In this document: positions 1 through 9,040 of the stretch, one piece after another
Layout of the letters: the number at the start of each line of letters is the position of its first letter
Position numbering within the stretch: position 1 is the stretch's first letter
Origin: Caldilineaceae bacterium SB0661_bin_32
GTDB taxonomy: Bacteria > Chloroflexota > Anaerolineae > Caldilineales > Caldilineaceae
Reading direction: 5' to 3'
Assembly (NCBI GenBank): GCA_009841235.1
Contig: VXMH01000061.1
Coordinates: 1 to 64,000 of the forward strand
DNA length: 64,000 nucleotides
Translations under genes and position numbers: made by a program
Notes under the pieces: generated by a model
Databases searched by the model: none
Told to the model about the DNA's origin: nothing
What the model saw: only the letters and a program-made list of their open reading frames with translations

Positions 1-231
1 GCCTGCGCGCGTCCCCCGCCGGCCCCCCTCGCGGCGGGGGGGCGGCCGGCGGCGGCCGCGCCGGAGGATGGGGATGCGCTGCTGGCCCTGTGGCGTGGGA
101 TGGGGAGAGAGGGGCGGGTCATTGGGCGCGTTTTGGCGGCGGAGGAGGGCGTTTACGGGTTGCGCGAGGGTCGGCGCGCGGCTCTGCCGCGGTTCAGTGC
201 GGATGAGATTGTGAAGTTGTGGGGGGAGTGA
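1..231 (+). CDS. 3' end of an AIR synthase-related protein (partial)
   Basis: An open frame runs from the first base to a TGA at 229-231 with no start inside the window, so it is absent from the ORF track. The last ~55 residues (PEDGDALLALWRGMGREG, then VIGRVL, EEGVYGL and a closing LPRF..DEIVKLW) resemble the C-terminus of AIR synthase / HypE-related proteins (COG0309-like), whose last strand pair carries IG.V...GV and LPRF. This is pattern recognition only. The first ~20 codons are almost pure G/C and read as Pro/Ala/Gly filler that does not look like the family. They lie in a fold-back sequence and may be unreliable contig-edge sequence. The upstream part of the gene is outside the window. 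Confidence 0.4.
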   Translation, partial: ACARPPPAPLAAGGRPAAAAPEDGDALLALWRGMGREGRVIGRVLAAEEGVYGLREGRRAALPRFSADEIVKLWGE

Positions 232-348
232 GAGGCGGGGGCGGCTCGCGGTGGTGTAGTTGTGAGCGGTACGGGTCTAAAGAGGGCTTGGCGAACAGGA
301 CTTAAGAACCACTGTCTCTGCGAAAGGTAATCCAGTTCGGCCGTCAAC

Positions 349-825
349 TTAGAATTCAACTTTGGCGGGAAACTCTGGAACAAGAAGCGAACGCGCCAGT
401 TTACCTGTCCTGTTGTAGAAGCTCATTTCGCCTTCTTCGGTGCAAAGCCAGAACTCATGCGCTTCCTTTTCAAAAAGGAGCAGAGCCTTCTCTCGCATCT
501 CCTCCACTGTGTTGCTTGCAGAGAGGATTTCCACGCAGATCTCAGGGGCAATCGGCGCCTCGGTTTCGTGGCGAATTCGGGCGAATCGTTCGTAGGAAAC
601 CCAGGCGACGTCGGCCACTTTCGTGCCTTTGCGCGTGGCAATGGCGCATTCGGGCAATGCCAGGCCACCTTGCTTCAGCGTGCGCAGCAGATGTTCGATC
701 TCTCCCTGAAAGGCAGCGTGCAACACTTTGACAGGCGTCATCAGGATCTGCCCCGTTTCCGTCAGTTCAATTTTGAAGGGCAGGTCTTGCAATTCGGGCT
801 TCTCAATGATGTCTTGCCAGTTCAT
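349..825 (-). CDS. Uma2-family (DUF820) PD-(D/E)XK protein
   Basis: 158-residue protein of the Uma2 family, a restriction-endonuclease-like fold that is expanded in Cyanobacteria and Chloroflexota and whose function is largely unknown. The nuclease core is visible as VADVAWV followed by PEICVEILSASNT and E..EKALLLFEKEAHEFW, that is D...E.x.K with the usual EFW/EYW strand. The ORF track starts at an upstream TTG. I chose the ATG at 825 because AGGGAG lies just upstream. It stands alone, facing the partial plus-strand gene. It is only distantly like the tandem Uma2 pair at 12882-14117 and is shorter at the N-terminus. No partner gene suggests a specific substrate. Confidence 0.75.
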   Translation of the reverse strand: MNWQDIIEKPELQDLPFKIELTETGQILMTPVKVLHAAFQGEIEHLLRTLKQGGLALPECAIATRKGTKVADVAWVSYERFARIRHETEAPIAPEICVEILSASNTVEEMREKALLLFEKEAHEFWLCTEEGEMSFYNRTGKLARSLLVPEFPAKVEF

Positions 826-1059
826 TTTGTCTCCCTGCCACAAGTAGCCTTTTCATAATAGGCGTTTTGGTCTGAAGGGCTTCTGATAATGTTCCACCAC
901 TGTGTTCTTCGATTACTTTTATGATTTCACCCATTTCATTTGTCACCGATCTTGAATTGCTCAAAACATGAGAAAGTATAATGCATTAACGTTAATTTGC
1001 AACTTGCGCTTACGTCAACCGTGGAATTTCCCCCTCCTGACCGGACAATTTCATGGCCC
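826..1059. other. intergenic region, AT-rich
   Basis: About 230 bp between two minus-strand genes. It is AT-richer than its surroundings and presumably contains the promoter of the Uma2 gene. I see no convincing -35/-10 pair, RNA gene or repeat. Confidence 0.4.
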
Positions 1060-2172
1060 TCACAGCCCCTCTATTGTCTCGGCGGCGAGGTGGTCGACGA
1101 CAGCTTTAACGTCCCCTCCTGTTTTGTCGTAGACGCGCAGCTGGCGGTCGGCGCTGGTGCCGTTGGCGAGGATCTGTTCGATCGGCGCAATCTCCTTTTC
1201 GCTGCCCAGCTCGGCGATCTCTTCGCCGACGAGATCGACCAGTTCGCGCATCAGTGCGCGGGCGGGCAGCTCCGCCTGCTTGCCGAAGTCGATCATTTTG
1301 CCTTCAAGCCCGTAACGGGCGGCGCGCCATTTGTTCTCGTCGATCAGTTCCTTGGTGTAAACGCGGAAGGTGACGTTACGCTGGCGCAGCTTCCAGTGCC
1401 AGAGCACGAGGGCCTGGCAGAGCGCGGCGATGGCGATTGCCTCGTCGACGCGCGGGCAGAGATCACAGATGCGGAATTCCAGTGTTGGATAGAGATGATG
1501 GGGACGCATGTCCCACCAGATCTTGCTGGAGTCGGGGATGCAGCCGGTATTGGCCAGGGTCCGGATCAGCCCCTCATAGGCGGCGCGGTTGGGGAAGACG
1601 TCGGGTATTCCGCTGCGGGGGAAGTCTTCGAAAACGACGGCGCGGTAACTCTTGAGCCCGGTACGCTGACCCTGCCAAAAGGGGCTGCTGGCGCTCAGGG
1701 CGAGGAGATGGGGCAGCATGTAGCGGAGGACGTTCATGGTATCGATGGCAAAATCGGGATCCTCCAGGCCGACATGAATGTGCATGCCGAAGATCAGCAG
1801 GCGCTGGGCGAGCAACTGCATTTCCTCCAGCACGCCCTGATAGCGCGGGAACGGCGTCACCTCCTGTTCGGCCCAGCGGCTCATGGGATGCGTGGCCGCG
1901 GCGGCGATTGACAGCCCTCTTTCCTGGGCGAGGCGGCTTATGAAGTCCCGCTGGCGCAGGAGCTCCTCCTTCAGTTCGGCGGCTGTGGCACAGACCGGCG
2001 TGCCCAGCTCCACCATCGACTGGTGCAGCTCCGCTTTGATCTCCCTTTCCACCATCACAATCTTGCCATCTTCGATGAACTGGGTGATGAATGAGCGCAG
2101 CTCGCCGCTCTCGGGGTCGATGACCTGGTACTCTTCTTCGATGCCGAGCGTCAGCTGTGGTCGTTCAATCAT
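1060..2172 (-). CDS. YbdK-like carboxylate-amine ligase (GCS2 family), copy 1
   Basis: 370-residue member of the glutamate-cysteine ligase 2 family (COG2170, YbdK-like), enzymes that join an amino acid carboxylate to an amine using ATP. The N-terminus has [16 protein letters not shown], followed by the metal/substrate strand [18 protein letters not shown], the HIHVG motif, the [15 protein letters not shown] loop, WWDMRP, LEFRICD and [13 protein letters not shown], all typical of the family, at the usual length. The ATG at 2172 overlaps the TGA of the upstream paralog in an ATGA arrangement, implying translational coupling. The ORF track start at 2439 lies inside that upstream gene and is not real. 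It is the last gene of the amidoligase group. The actual substrates are unknown; YbdK itself has only weak glutamate-cysteine ligase activity. Confidence 0.85.
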   Translation of the reverse strand: MIERPQLTLGIEEEYQVIDPESGELRSFITQFIEDGKIVMVEREIKAELHQSMVELGTPVCATAAELKEELLRQRDFISRLAQERGLSIAAAATHPMSRWAEQEVTPFPRYQGVLEEMQLLAQRLLIFGMHIHVGLEDPDFAIDTMNVLRYMLPHLLALSASSPFWQGQRTGLKSYRAVVFEDFPRSGIPDVFPNRAAYEGLIRTLANTGCIPDSSKIWWDMRPHHLYPTLEFRICDLCPRVDEAIAIAALCQALVLWHWKLRQRNVTFRVYTKELIDENKWRAARYGLEGKMIDFGKQAELPARALMRELVDLVGEEIAELGSEKEIAPIEQILANGTSADRQLRVYDKTGGDVKAVVDHLAAETIEGL

Positions 2173-3377
2173 AGGCTCTGCTCCGTCTGTGAAACGAGAA
2201 AATCGACGACCGCCTTGCCGTCTTCGCCGCTCTGCCGCCAGACATGGCGCTGCTGCTCGGAACTGGCGCCGCGCTGCATGATGGTGTGGACGTGGGCGAC
2301 CTCCTCCCGGCAGTTGAGCCGGTCCAGGACGGGCTCGACCCGTTCGAGGAGCTCGTGCAACAGGTCGCCGATGGGGACCTCCTGTTCGATGCCGAAGTCG
2401 AGCAGTTTGCCTTTCAGACCGTAGCGCACGGCCCGCCACTTGTTCTCGGCGATGAGCGTGCGGTCGTAGAGGCGGAAGGACATGTTGCGATGGCGCAGGT
2501 CCACCATCCAGGCAACGGTGGCCTGGATCAGCGCGGCGACGGCGAGTACGTCATCGACGTCGGGCAGAGCGTCGCAGACCCGAATCTCCAGGGCGGGCCG
2601 GTCAGCTGGCGCATTCCCGGGCTGGGGGTTCTGTCCGTCTTGAGAGCGCGGGCGCGAGCGGTCCTGCTGATGGGAATGGGGGCGGATGTCCCACCAGATG
2701 GCTTCAGGATCGGGGATGCTGTTGGTTCTCAGGAGGGTATCGACATAGCTGAGATAGTCGTTGTGGCTGCGGAAGGCGTTGGGGATGCCGGTGCGGGGCA
2801 AGGCGTCCAGCAGGACGGAGCGGTAGCTGGCCAGCCCGGTATCGAGGCCCTGCCAGAAGGGAGAGGCGTTGGCGAGGCAGAGGATGTGGGGCAGCAGGTA
2901 GCGCATCGCGTTCATTACGTCAACTGCCAGATTGCTGTCGTCGATGCCGACGTGGACATACATGCCGAAGGCGAGCAGCCGGCGGGCGATAAATTGTGTG
3001 TCTTCGATCAGGGCGCGATAGCGGGGCGACTCCTCTTGTTCCCTCTCCCAGTGACTGAAGGGGTGGGCGCCGGCCGCCATCATTTTGAGGCCGTGGGACG
3101 CGGCCAACTCCCGCATATCGCGGCGGACGCGCAGCAGCTCCTGGCGGGCCTGCTTGACATCCCGGCAGATCGGAGTGCCCGCGACGGGAGCAGAGGCGCC
3201 GGACGGGTACCCTGTGGGAGACGCGACCTGTTCATCCTCTTTTCGCGGCCCGCGGGCGTCCAGGAGCGTGAGCCCCTGGGCGGTAGCAAACCCGCGCAGA
3301 TCCCGGCTGTGCGGGTCGATAAACTGATACTCCTCTTCGATGCTGACATTGAATGATGGTTGGCTGTACTCGGCCAT
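2169..3377 (-). CDS. YbdK-like GCS2-family paralog, divergent active-site region
   Basis: 402-residue paralog of the downstream gene. It shares [48 protein letters not shown] and [14 protein letters not shown]. Two things are odd. The strand that reads [16 protein letters not shown] in copy 1 is replaced by a low-complexity stretch ending in AGTPICR, so the conserved acidic residues there are missing. A ~27-residue hydrophilic insert rich in Gln, Arg, Asp and Pro follows WWDIRPHS. The start at 3377 (MAEYSQPSF) matches the family N-terminus; the ORF track extension is not supported. It overlaps copy 1 by 4 bp and starts 26 bp after the ATP-grasp gene. It may have altered specificity or be a non-catalytic partner of copy 1. 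Confidence 0.8.
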   Translation of the reverse strand: MAEYSQPSFNVSIEEEYQFIDPHSRDLRGFATAQGLTLLDARGPRKEDEQVASPTGYPSGASAPVAGTPICRDVKQARQELLRVRRDMRELAASHGLKMMAAGAHPFSHWEREQEESPRYRALIEDTQFIARRLLAFGMYVHVGIDDSNLAVDVMNAMRYLLPHILCLANASPFWQGLDTGLASYRSVLLDALPRTGIPNAFRSHNDYLSYVDTLLRTNSIPDPEAIWWDIRPHSHQQDRSRPRSQDGQNPQPGNAPADRPALEIRVCDALPDVDDVLAVAALIQATVAWMVDLRHRNMSFRLYDRTLIAENKWRAVRYGLKGKLLDFGIEQEVPIGDLLHELLERVEPVLDRLNCREEVAHVHTIMQRGASSEQQRHVWRQSGEDGKAVVDFLVSQTEQSL

Positions 3378-3403
3378 AGCTCGCTCTCTTCTTCCGGGAC
3401 CCG

Positions 3404-4783
3404 TTATGCGTCCTTTTCTTCGACCATGAATACCGGGACGATTGAGCCGCCGCCGGCGGTTACGTTGAGAAGTGTTTCGCTGCTCAGCCGGCAAAGGCAG
3501 CCGTGTACCCGTTCGCCTCGGAAGAGAAACGGGTCCGAGTCCACGAGACGAAGGTCGATCGACACGCCGCCATTTGCCGTCATTGCCGGGAACTCTTCGT
3601 AGGCGATCTGCACGCGCTCCTGGACGACCGCCGGTTCACTTACAGCAGCTGCCAAAGCCGCGTCCCATTCAGTCTGCTCCGTCTCCCAACCGATGAGCAC
3701 GCCCTTGCCGCCGTATTCGTCGTTCGGTTTGAGCACCAGCCCGTCCCGGTTTGCACTGGCCCATGGCAGGAGGTCGATTGGACTGCCGGCCGGGTCGAGA
3801 GTGGTACGCTCCTCCACAGTGCGGGTCCAGGGGATGTGCGCTTTCACCGCCTGCCGCTCGGCTGCGGACAGAAGATGGGCATTGCGCTCGTCGCTGGCAA
3901 CGGCGAGGCTGGCTTTTTTGTGGAGCAGCTTGCAACTGAAAGGGTTAACCAGGCAGATTGCGCGGGCTTGCAGCGCGTCGACGATCGGATGATTCAGGCC
4001 GTAGCGGAGCAGGAGCTCGCTGATCAGGACTCGCTTGTAGACGAAATCGACCGGCGCGCCGGCGGCGAACAGCTGCCCGTTCCTGAACTCCATCTCCTCC
4101 GGGTCGCAGATGACCGCGGTGATACCGTGTTCGGCGAAGTATTCGACGAAGAGGTCGAATTCGCTGGCGGTGGGGACGCCGCGCCAGTCGACGATGGCGA
4201 TATCGGGCAGTTTGCCGCGGTCGCCGCGCCATTCGCGGTAGACGCGCAGGAATTCGTCGAGAGCGGGCCTTCTGCTAGGCAGCGAGTGCACGGCGTGGCG
4301 CCGGCCGAACGCCTGCATGACCGGCATTTCCAGAAACAGGTCACTGAGAACGCCGGAGTAGGCCATGGAGGCCGGGCTCTCGCCGTTGAACTCGACAAAA
4401 CCGAGGCTGCGGCTGCCGTCCTCGTTGCGGGCGAAAAAGCTGTCCAGCCGGGCAGTGGGGATGGTTGTGCGGTAGCCGTGATCGATACGCAGGAGATGCT
4501 CTTCATCGGGTGTCGCGTGGATCTGCGCACGCAACTCGTCATCGTCCAGCATGAGGCGGGCCAGACGGTCGAAGAGGCGAAGAATCAGCTCTGTACGGTT
4601 GACCAGGTAGCTCCACTCTTGCGGCGAATAGAACAGGGGGCGCAGCACGGTGCAGAGGGGGCGGTCGCCGAAGACCATGTTGCGCTCCGCCATGCGCGCA
4701 GTGAGAAGATCCCAGCTGTCGCTGGCGAGACCGGGCCGGGTGAGGAGATCATGGTAGCGGGAGACGGCGGTCAGTGAGTTCAT
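3404..4783 (-). CDS. Circularly permuted ATP-grasp-type ligase
   Basis: 459-residue protein resembling the circularly permuted type 2 ATP-grasp group (glutathionylspermidine-synthase-like amidoligases). Nucleotide-binding features are near the C-terminus: [19 protein letters not shown] (Lys and glycine-rich loop), VVQERV, then [16 protein letters not shown] and [13 protein letters not shown]. The central [17 protein letters not shown] is typical of these ligases. The ATG at 4783 is used; an in-frame TTG at 4819 is the alternative, and neither has a strong SD. It is the first of three closely spaced ligase genes (ATP-grasp, GCS2, GCS2), suggesting joint synthesis of a small peptide, thiol or polyamine conjugate. 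The usual alpha-E and transglutaminase partners of this ATP-grasp type are not present. Confidence 0.72.
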   Translation of the reverse strand: MNSLTAVSRYHDLLTRPGLASDSWDLLTARMAERNMVFGDRPLCTVLRPLFYSPQEWSYLVNRTELILRLFDRLARLMLDDDELRAQIHATPDEEHLLRIDHGYRTTIPTARLDSFFARNEDGSRSLGFVEFNGESPASMAYSGVLSDLFLEMPVMQAFGRRHAVHSLPSRRPALDEFLRVYREWRGDRGKLPDIAIVDWRGVPTASEFDLFVEYFAEHGITAVICDPEEMEFRNGQLFAAGAPVDFVYKRVLISELLLRYGLNHPIVDALQARAICLVNPFSCKLLHKKASLAVASDERNAHLLSAAERQAVKAHIPWTRTVEERTTLDPAGSPIDLLPWASANRDGLVLKPNDEYGGKGVLIGWETEQTEWDAALAAAVSEPAVVQERVQIAYEEFPAMTANGGVSIDLRLVDSDPFLFRGERVHGCLCRLSSETLLNVTAGGGSIVPVFMVEEKDA

Positions 4784-4878
4784 TGGGCCCAATGCCGTAC
4801 TGCGGTTCTCAGCGGCCAACAGTTCAGTTCAGTATACGTCGAATTTGCAGGGGTGCGCTAAGGGCTGAAATCAGGCAG

Positions 4879-5274
4879 CTAAGCGCTGCAGTTGAACCCG
4901 TAACCCGGTTCGCCGGCCTCGGGGTCACGGAAAGTCAACGTCAAGTCGAAGGCCTGATGGTCTACCAGCTGCGCGTCCTTGCTCAGCCCGACAGAGAGTG
5001 TTGCTTCCACTCTGTAGGTTTCGTCGGGGGCCACAGGGTCTTTCAGGTGAAGGGTATTGTTGAGACGGGTGTCGGTTTGGGCCAGGAGGACGAGGCTGTT
5101 GTTCTCGGTTCCATCGGGGTTGTAGACGGTCAGCTCGACATTGGGGGCGTCATCTTCCAAGCGGGCGGGCAGCCAGATGCGCACCCACAGGCGTCGCAGA
5201 TCGGGGTAGGGATAGATCAGGATTCGTTCGAATTGCAGCGGCGTATCTTGCTCGAAAAGATTGATTTGCGTCAT
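4879..5274 (-). CDS. Conserved-looking small hypothetical protein
   Basis: 131 residues starting at MTQINLFEQ (ATG at 5274; the ORF track start at 5307 is upstream and unsupported). I do not recognise a family. Alternating hydrophobic residues (LRRLWVRIWLPARL, NVELTVYNPDG, YRVEATLSVGL, FDLTLTFRDPE) suggest an all-beta, immunoglobulin- or C2-like sandwich. No signal peptide or membrane segment is seen, so it is probably cytoplasmic. It ends 95 bp upstream of the ATP-grasp gene on the same strand and could be the first gene of that unit. No clear SD precedes the ATG. Confidence 0.55.
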   Translation of the reverse strand: MTQINLFEQDTPLQFERILIYPYPDLRRLWVRIWLPARLEDDAPNVELTVYNPDGTENNSLVLLAQTDTRLNNTLHLKDPVAPDETYRVEATLSVGLSKDAQLVDHQAFDLTLTFRDPEAGEPGYGFNCSA

Positions 5275-5396
5275 GTTTCGGTGGCCGGGGGCCGCTTGCG
5301 CACTCACCTAAGCGAGATTATGCTTGAAAGCGTTCGTACGACGGCAGTTGACAGCGCGAATGCCGTTGCGCATTAAGTATAGCAGCATCTTATTGC

Positions 5397-6635
5397 ATGA
5401 GATACCTGAAAATTCTTGCAGACGATCTGACCGGTGCGGCGGATACTGCGGCCCGCTGCAGGCGGTTCGGGCTGCCTGCAACGATCTTTCTGGACAGTCC
5501 GGAAATGCCGCTCCCTCAGGGGGCGCTGGCCTTTACTTCAGACTCCCGCCATCTTACGGCGGATGCTGCCGCGAAGTCGGCGCGAAAGACAGCTGCGTCG
5601 CTGCCGGCTCTTGACGCACGGTGGTATAAGAAGATTGACTCGACCCTGCGGGGAAATGTCGGAAGCGAGCTGGACGCCCTGCTGGAGCTGGTAGACGCGC
5701 CCGCTGCCGTTGTCTGCCCTGCCTTTCCTGCACAGAGACGCTGGCTGCGCAACGGGATTCTCACGGCGCCCGATTTCGGGCCTCCCGCGATCCATTTGCC
5801 GTCATTGTTGCGTGAGCAGAGTCGTCACCCTGTGGTTGCGCTCTCTATCGAGGAGGTGCGCGGAGCAGCGCTGGCGACGAGATTGAAACGGTTGATGCGG
5901 ATGGGGGGCAGCTGCACGGGACAGGGACGGTTCGTCATCGCGGTCGACGCGATAACAGATGACGACCTGGACAGGTTGGTCATGGCGCAGGAGGAGGCGC
6001 TGCCTGACGCGCTGTTGTGCGGGAGCGCCGGACTGGTGGGTGCGCTTGTCCGACGGGAGGCGGCCAAGGAGACGTTTCCAGCGCTGCCTGTGGGGCGAAT
6101 TTGCACTGCGGGGCAGACAGTACTGCTGGTCGCGGGCAGCGGCAGCGAAGTTTCTCACCGGCAGATTGCCCACTTACTTCGTTGCGGGGACGATAATCCC
6201 CAGTTGGGCACCAGCCGGTTGATCGTTCTGCCAGAGACAGATTCTGCGGCTACAGCCTCTCTGAATCCGACTCGACCGATCTGGCTATTGCAGCAGCCCC
6301 AGCCACAACCGGACGCGGTCCTGGACGGCCCGGAAGCGCGTCGGCGGGCCGACCATCTGGCCCGCGGCGGCGCGGCCGCGCTGGCCCGGCGCCCAGCCGA
6401 CGTGCTGCTGCTCGTGGGTGGTGATACGGCGATGCTCTTTCTGAGGCACTTGGGGGCGGCGCGGCTCAAGGTCGAGGAGGAGCTGCTGCCGGGAATGCCG
6501 CTATGCAGCGGGGTCATCGACGGGCGGTCGACACTGATTGCAATTAAGCCAGGGCGTTTCGGGGGAGAAAGGACGCTGGTGGAGCTGCTTGGAAGGGTCG
6601 GTCTGAGTGAACATGGCGCCAGTGTAGCGGGATAG
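5397..6635 (+). CDS. Four-carbon acid sugar kinase family protein (DUF1537)
   Basis: 412-residue kinase of the DUF1537 family (OtnK/DtnK/DenK, formerly YgbK), which phosphorylates D-threonate, D-erythronate or 3-oxo-tetronate. The N-terminal substrate domain begins ILADDLTGAADTAARC and contains YKKIDSTLRGNVG, the family hallmark. The C-terminal nucleotide domain has VVAGSGSE-like VLLVAGSGSEVS, LLLVGGDTAM and the closing IKPGRFGG. Length is normal. The ATG at 5397 is the natural start. It converges with a PdxA-like gene 1.2 kb away. In established tetronate catabolism the kinase product is oxidised and decarboxylated by PdxA2 to dihydroxyacetone phosphate, so the pair may work together although on opposite strands. 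Confidence 0.85.
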   Translation: MRYLKILADDLTGAADTAARCRRFGLPATIFLDSPEMPLPQGALAFTSDSRHLTADAAAKSARKTAASLPALDARWYKKIDSTLRGNVGSELDALLELVDAPAAVVCPAFPAQRRWLRNGILTAPDFGPPAIHLPSLLREQSRHPVVALSIEEVRGAALATRLKRLMRMGGSCTGQGRFVIAVDAITDDDLDRLVMAQEEALPDALLCGSAGLVGALVRREAAKETFPALPVGRICTAGQTVLLVAGSGSEVSHRQIAHLLRCGDDNPQLGTSRLIVLPETDSAATASLNPTRPIWLLQQPQPQPDAVLDGPEARRRADHLARGGAAALARRPADVLLLVGGDTAMLFLRHLGAARLKVEEELLPGMPLCSGVIDGRSTLIAIKPGRFGGERTLVELLGRVGLSEHGASVAG

Positions 6636-6645
6636 CGGTCAGTGG

Positions 6646-7833
6646 TCAGTGGAGGGATGCGATGTTTTCGCGGACTTTGAGGATGGCGTGGAGGATGTCG
6701 TCCATCTCGTGCAGTTCGGCCAGGAGGACGTTTTGGCTGATGGAGATGGTCTGCTGACAGAGTTGTTCGCTGTTGGGGCAGGGCGTGATGCGGCAGAAGG
6801 GTTCGACGAGCGGGGGCTGGTGGTAGAGGGGATAGGGATAGAGGGGGCCGACGGGGATGTTCTCGGCGCGAAGTGCGGAGATGAACTCCTGGCGGGGCAG
6901 GCCGCCGAAGGTATCGGCATCGTAGCGCATGAGAAATAGATGGTGGGCGTGGGCGCCGGCGCGTGGGTCCCAGCGCTGGGGCGTGAGGCCGTCGATTTCC
7001 TCAAGGAAGGTGTGCAAGCGGCGGGCGTTGCTCATGCGGCGTTCCAACTGGTCGTCGAGGCGGGTCAGACCGGCAGAGAGGACAGCAGCGTGCCAGCCGC
7101 TCAGGCGCAGGTTTGTGCCGAGATTGGGATGTTCGTAGCCCCGGCCGTCCGGGCTTCGTCCACAGTTAGCGATACTCCACATGCGCTCGGCCAGCTCGGC
7201 ATCGTTGGTCAGCAGCGCGCCGCCCTCGCCGGCGGTCAGGTTTTTGCTCGCTTGAAAGCTGAATGAACCGGCAACTCCCAGGGCGCCGACGGGCTGGCCG
7301 TTCCAGCTGCTGCCGTGGGCGTGGGCCGCGTCTTCGATGACGGAGAGATCGTGCCGTTGAGCGAGCGGCAGCAGGCTGTCGAAATCCACTGGCAGGCCGC
7401 CGAAGTGGACAGGAATGATGGCTTTGGTGCGTGCGCTGACGGCCGCTTCGACCGCAGGGATTGAGAGATTCCACGTATCCAGGTCGACGTCGGCGAAGAC
7501 GGGTGTGGCGCCGACGGTGCGCACGGCTGCGGCGGTGGCGACGAAAGTATAGGGAGGCACGATGACCTCATCGCCAGGGCCGATGTCCAAGGCGCGCAGG
7601 GCGGTCTCCAGGGTGGTCGTGCCGTTGACGGTGGTGACACAGAAGCGGGCGGCGTGACGGGCGGCGAAGGCTGTTTCGAATTCGGATACGGCCGTGTCGT
7701 AACCGCCCCATTCCCCTCTTTCGAGCACGGCCAGCAGGCCGGCGCGCTCGGTTTCGTCCCACTGCGGCCAACGCGGCCACGGTTTGGTACGCACCGGTTC
7801 ACCACCATGGACCGCGAGTGGAGATTCTTTCAT
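6646..7833 (-). CDS. DegT/DnrJ/EryC1/StrS-family aminotransferase
   Basis: 395-residue PLP enzyme of the sugar/inosose aminotransferase family. Seen: GGYDTAVSEFE near the N-terminus, DEVIVPPYTFVATAAAV, VIEDAAHAHGS (Asp contacting the PLP ring nitrogen), SFSFQASKNLTAGEGGAL with the PLP lysine, and NLRLSGWHAAV. Length fits. The true start is MKESPLAVHGG at 7833. Its ATG overlaps the TGA of pdxA-like by 4 bp, so the two are translated together. Members act on keto-sugars, keto-inositols or related carbonyl compounds; the substrate here cannot be told from sequence. The link with a four-carbon acid dehydrogenase is unusual. It converges with the DUF1537 kinase 10 bp away. Confidence 0.85.
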   Translation of the reverse strand: MKESPLAVHGGEPVRTKPWPRWPQWDETERAGLLAVLERGEWGGYDTAVSEFETAFAARHAARFCVTTVNGTTTLETALRALDIGPGDEVIVPPYTFVATAAAVRTVGATPVFADVDLDTWNLSIPAVEAAVSARTKAIIPVHFGGLPVDFDSLLPLAQRHDLSVIEDAAHAHGSSWNGQPVGALGVAGSFSFQASKNLTAGEGGALLTNDAELAERMWSIANCGRSPDGRGYEHPNLGTNLRLSGWHAAVLSAGLTRLDDQLERRMSNARRLHTFLEEIDGLTPQRWDPRAGAHAHHLFLMRYDADTFGGLPRQEFISALRAENIPVGPLYPYPLYHQPPLVEPFCRITPCPNSEQLCQQTISISQNVLLAELHEMDDILHAILKVRENIASLH

Positions 7834-8903
7834 GTTGTCCTCTGTCGATGCGGGTTTGCTGCGCGGCCACCGGTGATCATCTGCGTGCACAGTTTCAGAG
7901 CTTGCTTGAGCGCCTGCGGACTGGCTACGCCTTTCTCGACGATGTCGAAGGCGGTGCCGTGGGCCGGGGTCGTGATCGGTGTGGAGAGGCCGCCGTGAAC
8001 GGTGACGCCGCGTTCAAAGCCGAGCAGTTTCATGGCGATCTGGCCCTGATCGTGGTACATGGTGACCACACCATCGAATTCGCCGCGGCTTGCCCGCAGA
8101 AAGACGGTGTCCGGCGGGTATGGGCCGGAGGCGGCGATGTCCTCTTCCTGGGCGGCTTCAACTGCGGGACTGATGACATCGATCTCTTCGCTGCCGAATA
8201 GCCCGCTTTCGCCGGCGTGGGGATTGAGACCGGCCACGGCGAGGCGGGGGCTTGGCTGCCCGCTCTGGCGGATGGTGTTGTGAATGAGGCGAATGGCGGG
8301 CAGGATTTCGTCGACGGATATGTGTTCATACACGGCGCGCAGGGGGATATGGGAGGTTACGCGCGAGGTCCAGAGGCCGTCGAGCGTGTTGACTTCGCCG
8401 ACGTAGCCGCTGACGCCGAGGCGGTCGGCGAAGTAGCGGAGCTCGTCCTCGTGGGGGCTGCCGGCGGCGTGCATGGCTTGCTTGTTGAGCGAAGCGTAGG
8501 AAATGCCGTCGATGACATTGGCGCGGGCTAGGTCGGCGGCAAAGTTCAGCGTTTGCAGGACGTAGCGGCCGGCGGCCGGACTCATCCGCCCAGGGGTGTG
8601 CGCGTCAGGCGAGAAGGATGGGCCGGTCAGGAGCACGGGGCCTGGGGCCGAGAGCGGCAGGTCCCCCGGTGAGTTGTAGCGCGGCAGGTCAAGCGAGAGA
8701 TCTGCGCACTGGGCGCCCCAGTCCAGAATCCAGGGGTCGCCGATGACGATGATGTTTACACCGCCGTAACCGGCGGTCGTTTTGTGCGGACTTGCCCCTT
8801 CCGCGAGGACGCGGGCAACGATTTCGGGCCCAATGCCGCTGGGGTCGCCAAGGAGAAGGGCGAGGCGTGAGGAGCGCGTCGGTGCATCTGAGTTTGGAAC
8901 CAT
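7830..8903 (-). CDS. PdxA-family dehydrogenase (4-phospho-tetronate dehydrogenase-like)
   Basis: 357-residue member of the PdxA family of NAD-dependent, metal-binding dehydrogenases/decarboxylases. Visible motifs: LLLGDPSGIGPEIVA at the N-terminus, ISYASLNKQAMHAAG, TSHIPLRAVYEHIS (metal His), LAVAGLNPHAGESGLFG and TMYHDQGQIAMKLLGF (metal His), all diagnostic. Family members include PdxA (4-phosphohydroxy-threonine, vitamin B6) and PdxA2 (4-phospho-D-threonate/erythronate). A nearby DUF1537 kinase and no other B6 genes favour the PdxA2 role; this is inference. The substrate-lid region reads SLNKQAM rather than PLNKEAL, a small deviation. The ATG at 8903 has no obvious SD. The gene is coupled to the downstream aminotransferase. 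Confidence 0.85.
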   Translation of the reverse strand: MVPNSDAPTRSSRLALLLGDPSGIGPEIVARVLAEGASPHKTTAGYGGVNIIVIGDPWILDWGAQCADLSLDLPRYNSPGDLPLSAPGPVLLTGPSFSPDAHTPGRMSPAAGRYVLQTLNFAADLARANVIDGISYASLNKQAMHAAGSPHEDELRYFADRLGVSGYVGEVNTLDGLWTSRVTSHIPLRAVYEHISVDEILPAIRLIHNTIRQSGQPSPRLAVAGLNPHAGESGLFGSEEIDVISPAVEAAQEEDIAASGPYPPDTVFLRASRGEFDGVVTMYHDQGQIAMKLLGFERGVTVHGGLSTPITTPAHGTAFDIVEKGVASPQALKQALKLCTQMITGGRAANPHRQRTT

Positions 8904-8986
8904 TTGAAGGGAGTGTGGTGGTGTTCAGTTTGGGCGCGGTGCGGCAGGACAAGAATCAGGGCTGCCGACGGGACCGTTCGCGCGTC

Positions 8987-9021
8987 GCCCGATGCTGACT
9001 CCGCTGCCGTCAGCATCGGGC
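8987..9021 (-). terminator. Perfect 13-bp hairpin downstream of the LarA-like gene
   Basis: GCCCGATGCTGAC (8987-8999) and its exact complement (9009-9021) flank a 9-nt loop, 20 bp after the stop of the minus-strand LarA-like gene and upstream of the PdxA-like gene. There is no U-run after the stem on either strand, so it may be a Rho-assisted terminator or an mRNA 3'-end stabiliser rather than a classic intrinsic terminator. Confidence 0.5.
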
Positions 9022-9040
9022 GAATTGACTATAAGGCGGA

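Noticed and set aside
2244-3356. 370-codon open frame on the plus strand
   Set aside because: Antisense to the GCS2 paralog; shadow of high-GC codons.
3503-4777. 424-codon open frame on the plus strand
   Set aside because: Antisense to the ATP-grasp gene whose motifs are clear.
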